In this document: one piece after another, positions 10,663-20,532 of the stretch
Position numbering within the stretch: the first letter of the stretch is position 1
Layout: every line of letters starts with the position of its first letter
Source of the DNA: Arthonia radiata
Lineage: Eukaryota; Ascomycota; Arthoniomycetes; Arthoniales; Arthoniaceae
NCBI GenBank assembly: GCA_002989075.1
Contig: PSQN01000017.1
Span: 1,178,001 to 1,242,000, forward strand
DNA length: 64,000 bases
Direction: 5' to 3'
Translations under genes and position numbers: made by a program
Notes under the pieces: model-generated
Seen by the model: only the letters and a program-made list of their open reading frames with translations
Database searches by the model: none
Told to the model about the DNA's origin: nothing

Positions 10663-11557
10663 ACTAGCTAAAATTAAGTTAAATTTCAAAATAAAGATTT
10701 GATTTTATCTTATTATAATAGTATACTTAGTTTATTAAACTAGTATTAAGAAATTTAATATAATATATAAAAACTAAAGTAAAGTATATTTAATTATTTT
10801 TTATATATATAACTAGCTATAAGTATAGTTTTAAGTATATAATATAATTATTTTTGATATCTAAACTATATAGATATAAATTTCTTTTCTATTATTCTAC
10901 TAAATATATATATGTATATATATATAACTATAATATATAGAGGTATAAGCTTAATTATATTTCTTAGATATAGAGTAAAAGGGGTGTGCGGTTAAAACGT
11001 GCTCTGGTGGTCGCCCGGAGTTACTAAGGGTTTTGATCGCCTTGTAGTTGTGGGCGCCCGTCACTAGTCTCACGCTAGGAACTCCGTAAGAATCGCGTCT
11101 TGTCGCGAAAGGCTAATCGCGCCCCTGAAGGTGACAGTTTGCGTGCTTGTTTCAATTCTGTTCCTCCTCGAACACTGCGATGCAAATGTACAATTGCTCA
11201 CACATTCAGATGTCCTCTTGTGATGATCATAAGTGTTTTCTCCCCCCACCATCTCTTACTTGTGAATCTACGGGGTTCAAGGCCGCAGAGGCCCCGGTAA
11301 AGCCGCGGTCCACGGACAGACTCGAAGGATGATTGTAGTTGCGAACTTGAGAACTCTGACCCACTTAAGCGAGGTAGCTCGTAGGGAACGGACGTCGAAA
11401 TCAAAATCCTCCATCCGCTGCCAGGACCCCGTGTCACCATAAAGAAGAGATGCTTGCGCCAACTTCAACTCTGCACATTTCTCGGCAAGATTGAAATAGA
11501 GTAGTAGACCACGTCGCATTCTTTTCCAAGAATTAAAACATTTCAGCCACGCCCACC
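10663..11557. other. Extreme AT-rich flank and composition boundary; no gene
   Basis: The stretch 10663-10980 is almost pure A/T with a TA-dinucleotide run around 10,905-10,930. Composition switches abruptly to balanced sequence at about 10,981. From 10,981 to 11,557 only short overlapping reading frames occur, with no recognisable protein. It contains the upstream region of the aldo-keto reductase gene. Confidence 0.7.
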
Positions 11558-12836
11558 ATGGAAACAGCTGGTGGACCTAACACTGTCGCTGGCAAGGCTG
11601 TCGGTCTTGTTGGGTATGGTATGCTTGGTAGGTAATTGAATTATCTGCATCGCTTATCCCGAGTTTTAAGCCCTGAGGAAATCTTCATTGGCATGATGTG
11701 CAAACATCTCTTGTTTAACCTCCTTGCTCTAGGCTTGACAATACCTTGGGCGCTTGTCGAACAGCAGGTTGCAGTAAAAGCAATGAAGACGGCGCTGGAG
11801 CAGGGTGCAAATTTCTGGAACGGTGTAAGTGCAGGTTGCTGGCTCGGGCAGGCATCGTTGACTATTAGCTGCCCAATTCGGGATCCACCCGAGCACGCAC
11901 TACTCGGAAGAGCGAGACTGACTGGTTCGTAGGGCCTACACTACGGCACGCCTCAATCGAACTCACTACATTTGATCAGGCGCTACTTCGAGCAGTATCC
12001 TGAGGACACCGACAACGTCGTGCTCAGCGTCAAAGGCGCTTATCACCCGAAAGAGGGACCCAGCGGCAGTCCGGAGGGAATTCGGGCGTCTGTCGAAGAG
12101 GCCATCAGGGTGCTGCCACCTAACGTCAAGCCTATCGACATCTTCGAATGCGCACGCGTCGATCCTAAGGTCTCCGTTGAGACCTCGATCAAGGCATTAG
12201 CCGAGCTCGTCCACGAGGGCAAGATTCGCGGTGTCGGGCTGAGCGAGGCCAGCGCCAATACTATTCGAAGAGCACATGAGGTACACCCGATCTCCGCCGT
12301 TGAGGTTGAGCTAAGCTTGTTTACACCTGATCCTCTCCACAATGGTATTGCGGATGCATGTCGTGAGCGTATGTCATACCATTGGGCACAGCGCGAGAAG
12401 CTTCCACAAACAAGTCATCTGCTGACAGTGTCAATACACAATAGTAAGCATTCCCATAGCGGCATACAGCCCTATCAGCCGTGGCTGGCTGACGGGCAAG
12501 ATACGTAAGCTGGACGATCTAGCAGAAAATGACTTCCGACGCATGCTGCCACGCTTCAAGCCTGAGAACTTTGACCAGAACCTGAAGCTCGTTGAAGCGG
12601 TAGGCCAAATCGCCGAGCGCAAGGGTGCGACTACGGCGCAAGTGGCGATTGGCTGGGTGTGTCGTCAGGGCGCCATCCCCATTCCAGGCTCGACAAAGGA
12701 GACGCGCATCATCGAGAACTGCAAGCCTGCGGCGCTCACCGACGAAGAAATGGCCGAGATGCAGAACATCCTCAACACACTACCTAGTTCGGGGGAGCGC
12801 TATGGTGGGCAGCATGAGGCAATGTTGAACGGGTAG
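11558..12836 (+). CDS. Aldo-keto reductase, pyridoxal reductase-like (AKR8 type)
   Basis: Predicted four-exon gene (11558-11627, 11733-11824, 11933-12368, 12445-12836) giving 329 residues, the normal size for a single-domain AKR. The start is chosen for its CCACCATGG context and because exon 1 supplies the first strand (GLVGYGMLG). Exon 2 carries ALEQGANFWNG, exon 3 the HYGTP tyrosine region, the VVLSVKG lysine and IDIFECARVDP, exon 4 AAYSPISRGWLTG and the NADP-binding end with IPIPGSTKETR. This pattern is typical of fungal pyridoxine 4-dehydrogenase/pyridoxal reductase relatives, which use NADPH to reduce pyridoxal; the substrate here is inferred from resemblance only. The three introns are 76-108 nt. 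The gene is the first intact one next to the dead transposon block. Confidence 0.85.
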
Positions 12837-14494
12837 TCAAGAGGTCCAATTTCCTTTTCAATGAGGTACCGTCTCAAAACCCACCTCCTGTAACAAATAC
12901 ATGCAGACCTAATGCACTGCCCAACATTAAGCGAAGTGGGCCACGAACAATCTTGTGTTGCGTCTCACAAACCTGATACAAAGTTCACCGCAATCTTGTG
13001 CATCCAATAAATTTCTGAGTGGCACAATAACGCTTCGGCATGGTAAACGACCTTATCTAGACTTCAAGCGATGCCTCATCACCACAACACGCTCGATGCG
13101 TCCTTCGATGCGTCCTCCGATGCGCCACAATCCGGCTGAATGGCATCTTTGTGCAGCAACAGATGAATACTCGCCGTACTGCTCGAACTCAATCTCCTCT
13201 CTGACCGCTCCAGCCGAAGTATATCTCATATTAAGGGTACAGCCGCGACCTCTGCCATCCGTGGCGAGCGGTGGCCTTAGGTGCAACGATCGCACATTGT
13301 AAATTGATCATACAGTGAACCTATCGCAACGATTATTGGTTGTCCAGAAGGCAAAACTAGCGGAGGCCTATCCTGTGACCGCCGATGTCAGCACGCAGCA
13401 GCGAAGATCTACAAGAGTCGCTACAAGTTCTCATCACTGTAAAAGACACCGACAGACATGAACACCTAACCGAGTTCAATGAGGGGCGCCGTTTGTCCTT
13501 CTGTCGAACTTCTAACGCATTTCACGAGGCACAAAGCGATACTCACCATCTTACAAGTTATACCCTGCAGTGAAGTCGGCTAATTCGCTCCTTGGTATGG
13601 GACTGACCAGGATGTCAACACTGGATGATCAGTGCAGGTTCTGTCACGCCATCCAGTCATCAGTCGCTTGGTGTCTTTCCACGCACATGCACGCACATGC
13701 TCGAGGATGGAGACCACGTGAGCCAGATTCTGATCCTAGTCGGCATGATACATGGCATGCAATTATGTCAACATGGGCGGCCGGCCGCGTTACGTTTCTA
13801 CAAGCACACCTAGAATGCACCCAACTTCCTCATACCGAGACGTCGACTTCGAACGAGATCCGAGCGGTTCACCGGATGTTTGAGCAATAGCTCAAGGCGC
13901 GAAAATCTTAGTTCCAACGGAAAGAATGTGCAGACGCGGAGTATGCGCTCCTTGAAACCAAGCCGAATGAGCCCCGCCCAGTCCCGAGACGTCGTCTAGC
14001 GACAGCATTGAGAGTCGAGACAAGCGTTGAGATTTGTCAATTTCTACATCTGCTGCGGCTAGAACAACCACAGGAGAAGGTGGCCGCGAAAGCCACGCAT
14101 CGCTCCCTAGTGTCGTGTCTCGAAGAGGCAACGCAGAAGTCTGTTGCAGGTTTCCAGTCCTCCGGCTCTCGCGGCTGCCAATCATGATCTCGACACGCCG
14201 TGGCAACGGCGTGCTATGTTAGCATGAGATCTACCGCGTTGGCCAATACGGACACGATGCAGGCTGGAAAAGGCGGAGTAAGGTAGTCACAAATGGATAA
14301 GCGGAGCTTCCACTGCTCGGCTGGACCTAGGACCCCACCACCCCGCATATACATCATCCGAAGCAGACACCTTTACTGCCGGTCCACTTCGTCTTATAAT
14401 CGCCTTCCGCACTCTCTTTTCCACCTTCCTGCTTCAGCTTTTGCTAGACTCATCGTAACTCCCAAAGAGTAACCAACAGTACCAATAATACATC
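12837..14494. other. Intergenic region between aldo-keto reductase and aldehyde dehydrogenase
   Basis: About 1.65 kb with only short, overlapping frames of unconvincing composition (the longest about 115 codons). No RNA gene is seen. The last 250 bp form the aldehyde dehydrogenase promoter, with a cluster of CreA-type sites (14273-14346) and a CT-rich stretch before the start codon. Confidence 0.6.
14273..14346. promoter_or_regulatory. Cluster of CreA-consensus sites upstream of the aldehyde dehydrogenase
   Basis: Four matches to the carbon-catabolite repressor consensus SYGGRG lie within 74 bp: GCGGAG at 14273-14278 and 14301-14306 (plus strand), and CCCCAC at 14333-14338 and CCCCGC at 14341-14346 (minus-strand sites). 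They sit about 150-220 bp upstream of the start codon. Aldehyde dehydrogenase aldA of Aspergillus nidulans is known to be under CreA control; operation of these sites is inferred. Confidence 0.4.
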
Positions 14495-16038
14495 ATGTCC
14501 GCAATCGAGCTTGAGACGCCCGCCTCGGGCAAGTACAACCAGCCAACCGGCCTGTTCATCAACAATGAGTTCGTCAAGGCTGTCGACGGAAAGACATTCG
14601 AGACCATAAACCCCTCCACAGGTGCGCAACAAACCATTGTGAAGGTATGACAGCTTACGCTGACACCCTCGCAGAGAAGCCCATCTGCGCCGTGCAGGAA
14701 GCGACCGAGAAGGATGTCGATATTGCCGTAGCCGCGGCACGCAAGGCGTTCGAGGGCGAGTGGAGAAAGGTCACCCCCGGCGATCGTGGCGCCATGCTGT
14801 ACAAGCTTGCCACTTACATCGAGACCAACCTTAAGACACTCGCCGCAGTCGAGTCGCTCGACAATGGCAAGTCTATCACAATGGCCTCCGCTGACGTATC
14901 GTACGTCGTCGGCTGCCTGAAATATTACGCTGGCTGGGCCGACAAGGTCGAGGGTAAGGTCATCGACACTGGCCCGGAGACCTTCAACTACGTCAGGAAG
15001 GAGCCCATCGGTGTCTGTGGTCAGATCATCCCTTGGAATTTCCCGTTGCTCATGTGGGCATGGAAGATTGGACCCGCCATTGCTTGCGGTAACACAGTCA
15101 TCATCAAGACTGCTGAGCAAACACCTCTGTCCGCCCTAGTGGCAGCACAGGGTATCAAGGAGGCCGGTTTCCCACCAGGTGTCATCAACGTCATCTCCGG
15201 CTTTGGTAAGATCGCTGGTGCTGCCATCTCATCACACATGGACGTCGACAAGGTCGCCTTCACTGGCTCAACTGTCGTCGGCCGTACCATCATGAAGGCG
15301 GCTGCTGGCTCCAACTTGAAGAAGGTCACCCTCGAGCTCGGTGGCAAGAGTCCAAACATCGTCTTCAACGACGCAGATATTGACAACGCTATTTCATGGG
15401 TTAATTTCGGCATCTACTACAACCACGGCCAATGCTGCTGTGCCGGCTCGCGTGTCTACGTGCAAGACGGCATCTACGACAAGTTCCTCGAGCGCTTCCG
15501 GACTCGTGCCGCGGCTAACAAGGTCGGCGACCCATTCGCTCAAGATACCTTCCAGGGCCCACAGGTCTCAAAGGTGCAGTTCGACCGCATCATGAGCTAC
15601 ATCGACGCTGGCAAGCAGGCTGGTGCCAAGGTGGAGACTGGAGGTGAGCGCAAGGGCGACGTCGGCTACTTCATCGAGCCAACCATTTTCTCGAATGTGA
15701 CGGAGGACATGAAGATCATGCAAGAAGAGATCTTCGGCCCGGTCTGCTCCATCTCCAAGTTCTCCACCAAGGATGAGGCCATCCGAATCGGCAACTCTAC
15801 TACCTACGGTCTCGCCGCCGCTGTACACACTACCAACTTGAACACCGCCATCGAGGTCTCAAACGGTCTCAAGGCTGGCACAGTCTGGGTCAACTGCTAC
15901 AACACGCTGCACCACCAGCTGCCATTCGGTGGCTTCAAGGAGTCTGGTATCGGCCGTGAGTTGGGTGAGGCTGCGCTTGACAACTACACACAGCAAAAGA
16001 CCGTCAACATCCGCCTTGGCGGTGCGCTGTTCGGTTAG
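14495..16038 (+). CDS. aldA: NAD(P)-dependent aldehyde dehydrogenase
   Basis: Two exons (14495-14621, 14675-16038) joined by a 53-nt intron give 496 residues, the usual length of class 1/2 aldehyde dehydrogenases. The enzyme oxidises aldehydes such as acetaldehyde to acids (ethanol and amino-acid breakdown). Visible signatures: IPWNFPLLMW, the nucleotide-binding FTGSTVVGR, general base Glu263 in LELGGKSPN and catalytic Cys297 in NHGQCCCAGSR, 34 residues apart as in the family. The conserved EEIFGPV and C-terminal KTVNIRLG are present. No targeting sequence is evident, so it is probably cytosolic. It resembles A. nidulans aldA, hence the symbol; orthology was not tested. Upstream CreA-type sites suggest glucose repression. 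Confidence 0.93.
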
Positions 16039-16455
16039 GTCTAAGCATAGACAGCGAGTTTTTTTCTGCATGCGGTCTTGGAGGCGGCCCAGCTAGGATC
16101 ACCGAAGCAATGTAACTATGTACAGTCAATGAACAATTTAGTGAACAGTCTACTCTTTCTACTTCTCTCACTTTTCACAACTGGCTGAACGAACGTCTTG
16201 AATAGACGCTGAGTGGACTAGATGGAGTAGAATCTCGTCGTTCTCGATATGTCAGGGATATTAGAAGAGTCCGTTAATGCCAACACCGATGTCGTTTCCG
16301 CCATCATTTTCAGGCACAAAATCTTGCTACTACGAGTAGATCAAGGTAATCGAGTCAGACGACCATCTGACGTGACGCGGATGACCTGACCTTGAAACCA
16401 GCTCGCGCTTCATCGCATCTTTCGATCCTCTATCCTATGAGGCCATTCCGACGCA
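16039..16455. other. Intergenic region between aldehyde dehydrogenase and MFS transporter
   Basis: About 420 bp containing the 3' end of the aldehyde dehydrogenase transcript and the upstream region of the transporter gene. No further reading frame or RNA gene is seen. Confidence 0.6.
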
Positions 16456-18477
16456 ATGAGCGCTGGCGATGACCAGCCGGGAATCACCAAGCTGAACTTT
16501 GCGGAGCCAAACCAGAGCACACCTCTGCTCCAGCAGCATGGTGACGAAGACCAGTCCACGCCGCCCAGCCCGGCGGAGCCCGCTGGCGGGAGATTCTGGC
16601 AAGAGGTAGCTGAGGGCTTACAAGAGCGGGACCGCAGAAACTTGAAGCGCGAGACGCTGCGGTATATTGGCTTCGTCTGGGCTGTCGTTTGCACGTATGT
16701 TAGATTGAATGTGGCTTGCACGTCGACATATTGTTCAGATACAGCCTCAGACTGATCACTAAGATGCAGACTATCAGCGGGCTCCATCACCGCGTTCTCA
16801 CTCTACGCGCCTCTCTTCCAGGATCGGTTATTGTACACGCAAGCTCAGATCAATGCCGTCTCTATCACCGCCGAACTTGCCCTCTACCTGCCCGTCCCGC
16901 TCTTCGGTCTCCTCGTGGACAGGCGAGGTCCTCCACCGCTCGCTCTCATCTCCGCATTTCTTTTTGGCACTGGGTACTTCATCGCCGCGTTTACGTATGC
17001 GTCTGGGCCACCTGTCGAGAACGGTGGTGATGGTTGGCCGTTGGCCGCCATGCTGGTCGCATTTATCTGTATAGGTATGGGCACCAGCTGCTTATACTTG
17101 GCCTCAGTCACGACATGCGCAAAGAACTTTGGGCGAGGAAAACACAAGGGCCTAGCGCTGGCTATACCGATAGCTTGTTTCGGGCTGAGCGGCATGTGGC
17201 AGAGCCAGATTGGTGCAAATCTCTTGTATGAGACGAACCCAGACGGCAAACGAGGCGACGTGGATGTGTTCAAGTACTTCATATTCTTGGGCATTCTGCT
17301 GTTCGTATCTGGTTTCATCGGCACATTCTTACTGCGAATCGTGGACGAAGAGACGATGATTGACGCAGCCGTCGAATCGCTCGAAGCCAGTGGTCTTATC
17401 GAAGACAGTGCCTTCTTCCATCCTCAGAATTACGGCACGCTCAACGAGAACAATCGTCGTCCATCGACCGCAGACCGCGCCGCAAGAAGGGCGCGCAAAG
17501 TCAACGAGCGCCGCAAGAAGAGTTGGCTCCTTAACGAAGAGACCCGCCGCTTCCTCCAAGACCCCACGATGTGGTTTCTCAGCGCCGGCTTCTTCCTCGT
17601 CACAGGCACCGGCGAGACCTTCATCAATAACCTGGGCACCATCATCGGGACCCTTTACCCACCGCCCTCCCGCATGACCGAAGCCATGGCCCGACAGATA
17701 CCAATCACCTTGCCTGCTACCCATATCTCCATTGTCGCAGTCGCCTCCACAATCGCGCGGATAGCCTCTGGCCTGCTCTCCGACTTCCTCGGTCCTGAGC
17801 CCTTCGCGCCGCACCAGCACCACTCGCGCCGTCACCGCACCGCTTCCCTCTCCTCTGTCTCCTCCCTTGATCCGCTGGCGCGTTCAATCGGCTCCCTCCC
17901 AGCCTCCACGACATCACATCGCCGCTTCACTATCTCTCGCCTCACCCTCCTCATCCTCGCCACTCTCCTCCTCTCCCTTGCCTACGTCCTCCTCGCATCC
18001 GGCATCGTCCAGAACCACGCCGCCTCCCGCTTCTGGGCCATCTCCGCGCTCGTCGGTACAGGCTACGGCGCAACCTTCAGCCTCGTCCCCATCATAATCA
18101 GCTGCGTGTGGGGCGTTGAGAATTTCGGCACAAATTGGGGGATTGTGGCTACTGCCCCTGCGTTCGGATCTGCAGTATGGGGCATCGTGTACGCAGCGGT
18201 GTACGAGTGGGCGGCGACGAAGGTGGGCGAGTCGGGCGATAGCTGGAGTAAGCAAGGGAGTTGGCTGGATGAAGGAGTGAGGATTGGATTGGGGGTGTTA
18301 GAGGGTGGAGAGGGAAGTGGTAATGGTGGGCAGAGGGGAGGTGGGCGATGTTATGGGAGGAAGTGCTATGAGAGCACTTTCTGGGGCATGGCAATTGCGA
18401 CCTGGGTTGCTGTTGGGCTTTGGGTGTGGGCTTGGAGAGGGAGAGGTGGGTGGAGGGAGAGGGGCGTGAGGGTGTAG
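16456..18477 (+). CDS. MCH1: Mch1-like major facilitator superfamily transporter
   Basis: Two exons (16456-16694, 16770-18477; 75-nt intron) encode 648 residues. After a hydrophilic N-terminus of about 65 residues come roughly twelve hydrophobic segments in two groups (about residues 67-290 and 355-640), separated by a charged central loop rich in Arg (around NNRRPSTADRAARRARK). The first membrane segment with GSITAFSLYAPLFQ and the GTSCLYLASVTTCAKNF segment match the nodulin-like/Mch1 branch of monocarboxylate-transporter-like proteins, which sit in the vacuolar membrane in yeast; the substrate is unknown. A Gly-rich stretch precedes the last membrane segment. The intron falls exactly inside the first membrane segment, so the long single frame starting further downstream would lack it. 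Confidence 0.82.
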
Positions 18478-18718
18478 TACTAGATTTGATGAGTGACGAC
18501 AATACAAAATCTAGCATGTGTATGAATGCAACAATTGACTGAACTTCCACGTCACGGTTCCCTTACAGGACGCCGAAGTTTGACTTGTCCGCAATAGATG
18601 GGATAGACAAACTGCGCAAACGTAGAGTAGAAAACATCGACAAAGACTAGTATAGTGCACTCATCACGCGTTGGACGCTCTAAAGCCCTGGTACTTCATT
18701 CATATCGTACACACTCGC

Positions 18719-20057
18719 CTACAAAAAGTACTCGCCACGACCTTGCCTTCCAGGCGGTACTGCTCTTCGCTCATCTGGCACGGCGCTGAATATCGTAAAC
18801 TTCGGATCTAACGTTTCGTCCAGGTTCATAATCGATGCAACATTGCCACACCGGTAGCAATAGTTTGGCGCAGACCATACCGTCACCACATCTTTGTCGT
18901 TGAAATGATACTTGTATCCTTCGTTGACAAGTTGATGTGCTCTCGCAATCAGCTGCAGGCCGTTAACGTGATTGAACTGTCTCTGTCAGCACACACATCT
19001 CCCTTGCGATTGCCAAGCAACAACAAAAACATACCTCACTCGACACCTTATCCCCAAACAACCACCCCGCGCCCCTCGGACTAATCGCCCACGTATCCAC
19101 ATCCTCAGGGTCACTCCACACCAAATCGCAGAACGCGCCCTCATGCGGAATCTCCTGCGCCCTTGCCACAACCCTCACCTGGTCGATCGTCCTGATCTCC
19201 GGACTCAGCCCGCCATGCACACACAACACCTTCCCATCCACGATCGCCGCCAGCGCCAGGAAATCAAACACCTGGCAGCAGCTCTTCCACACGCTCGCGT
19301 TCCCGTACTTCTGCTGGCACTCCTCGTAGAACCCGTACACCTGCGTGATCTGGCGGGACTCGTGGTTCCCCCGCACCAGCGTGACGCGGTCGGGGTGCTT
19401 CGCCTTGAGGCACATGAGCAGCGTGAACGTCTCGAGGGAGAAGTAGCCGCGGTCCACGAAGTCGCCTAGGAACACGAAGTTCTGCTTTCCGTTGCCGGCA
19501 GGGCGGTTTTCGGAGGGGGAGGCCGCGTCCAGCGACATGGGGGAGGCGAGGTTGTTCTTCGGGGAGCCCATGCTGCGGGAGCGGCTGCGGCCGCGGTCGT
19601 CCTCCTCGTCTGAGCCGGCGGACTCTTCGTCGGAGGGGCCGGTGTAGTTGGGATTGCTTTGGAAGCGGCGTTTCATCTTTCGTCGTACGGTGGGATCTGT
19701 GATGGTGGTTGGGGGCTCGATGTCCGCGGCGTCGATGCCCTGCGTGGGTACCGTGGGCGCTTCGTTGCCGGGTTTTCGGTCGTTGTTGTCGCCGGGAGGC
19801 ATACCGCCCGCGACGCGGAAGAGCTCGAGGAGGTCGTAGAATTGGCCGTGGATGTCGCCGCAGACGGTGACGGGGGTAGAGACGGGTTGGATGTTGGACT
19901 CTTCCATGAGGTATTCTTTTACGATCTCGCAGAGCCGCTTCATGTCCGCTTCGGGGAGGTATTTGCATTGGCGGGCTGCGTCGAGCCATTCGTCGGGACC
20001 GCTGTGGGGTGGGAGGGTGGCGGCGCCGGGTTGGGGAACGGATTCGGGGGAGGACAT
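18719..20057 (-). CDS. sit4: Serine/threonine protein phosphatase, Sit4/PP6 catalytic subunit with internal insertion
   Basis: Two exons on the minus strand (20057-19035, 18976-18719; 58-nt intron) give 426 residues ending in YFL, the PP2A-family methylation tail. Metal-binding and catalytic motifs are all present: GDIHG (67-71), GDFVDRG (198-204), RGNHE, CVHGG and [11 protein letters not shown] in exon 2. The start region ([19 protein letters not shown]) and [16 protein letters not shown] match human PP6C and yeast Sit4, which act with SAP-type subunits in G1/S control, TOR signalling and ER-Golgi traffic. Residues about 88-191 are an extra acidic and Ser/Arg-rich segment between GDIHG and GDFVDRG, where human PP6 has only a few residues. 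It is divergently arranged with the Upf3 gene. Confidence 0.92.
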
Positions 20058-20532
20058 TGTGGGTGGAAGGAGCTGTCAGAGGAGGAGAAAAGGACGCTGA
20101 GCTATTTAAAGCAGAAGATGTTGTGCTTTGAGTTTGTTCGCGCCCTCTTCAATTGTACATATGGCACGTGGTGCGTGATCGGAGGTCGTAAGGGTCAATG
20201 TTTTCTATGCATTGGTGCCCTGACTGAAGGGGTTGTTGCGTATTGAGATTGCTTTTTTTGAGTGCTCAATAATCTGAGGTTGTCGCTTGCTGCGTCTGAG
20301 TGCGCAGCCGGTATATATGAGTTTGTTATCGAGTCGTAAAAGGAGGTGGTTGTTCTTAGCTTCGCTCGATTTCAAAAGCGTGACGTACCGCGGGCCACCC
20401 AACCACACCTTCCAGAACTTTTCCATTTTCACAACAACCATTCTTCTTCACTCCTTCAACACCTGCAGACACCGTTCTCAACTACTGGCAACACACCACA
20501 CACGCTGAAATGCGAGCATAGTCCGCGCGACT
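20058..20532. promoter_or_regulatory. Shared divergent promoter region of sit4 (-) and upf3-like gene (+)
   Basis: 475 bp between two divergent start codons. A TATTTAAA element lies near 20,102-20,110 on the sit4 side, a CACGTG core at about 20,164-20,170, and long CT/CA-rich pyrimidine tracts run up to the upf3 start. No other convincing reading frame is present. Confidence 0.45.

Noticed and set aside
12361-12460. Acceptor at 12457 (CATAG) for the third aldo-keto reductase intron
   Set aside because: It keeps the frame but deletes the conserved SIPIA strand. The acceptor at 12444 restores the family sequence.
14434-15120. 228-codon minus-strand frame over the aldehyde dehydrogenase gene
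   Set aside because: It is antisense to a well-supported gene with strong codon constraint, and it has no family resemblance; it is a shadow frame.
19482-19804. Possible 323-nt intron explaining the Sit4 insertion
   Set aside because: The donor GTATGC and acceptor GCAG exist, but removing them breaks the reading frame, and the segment is open throughout.
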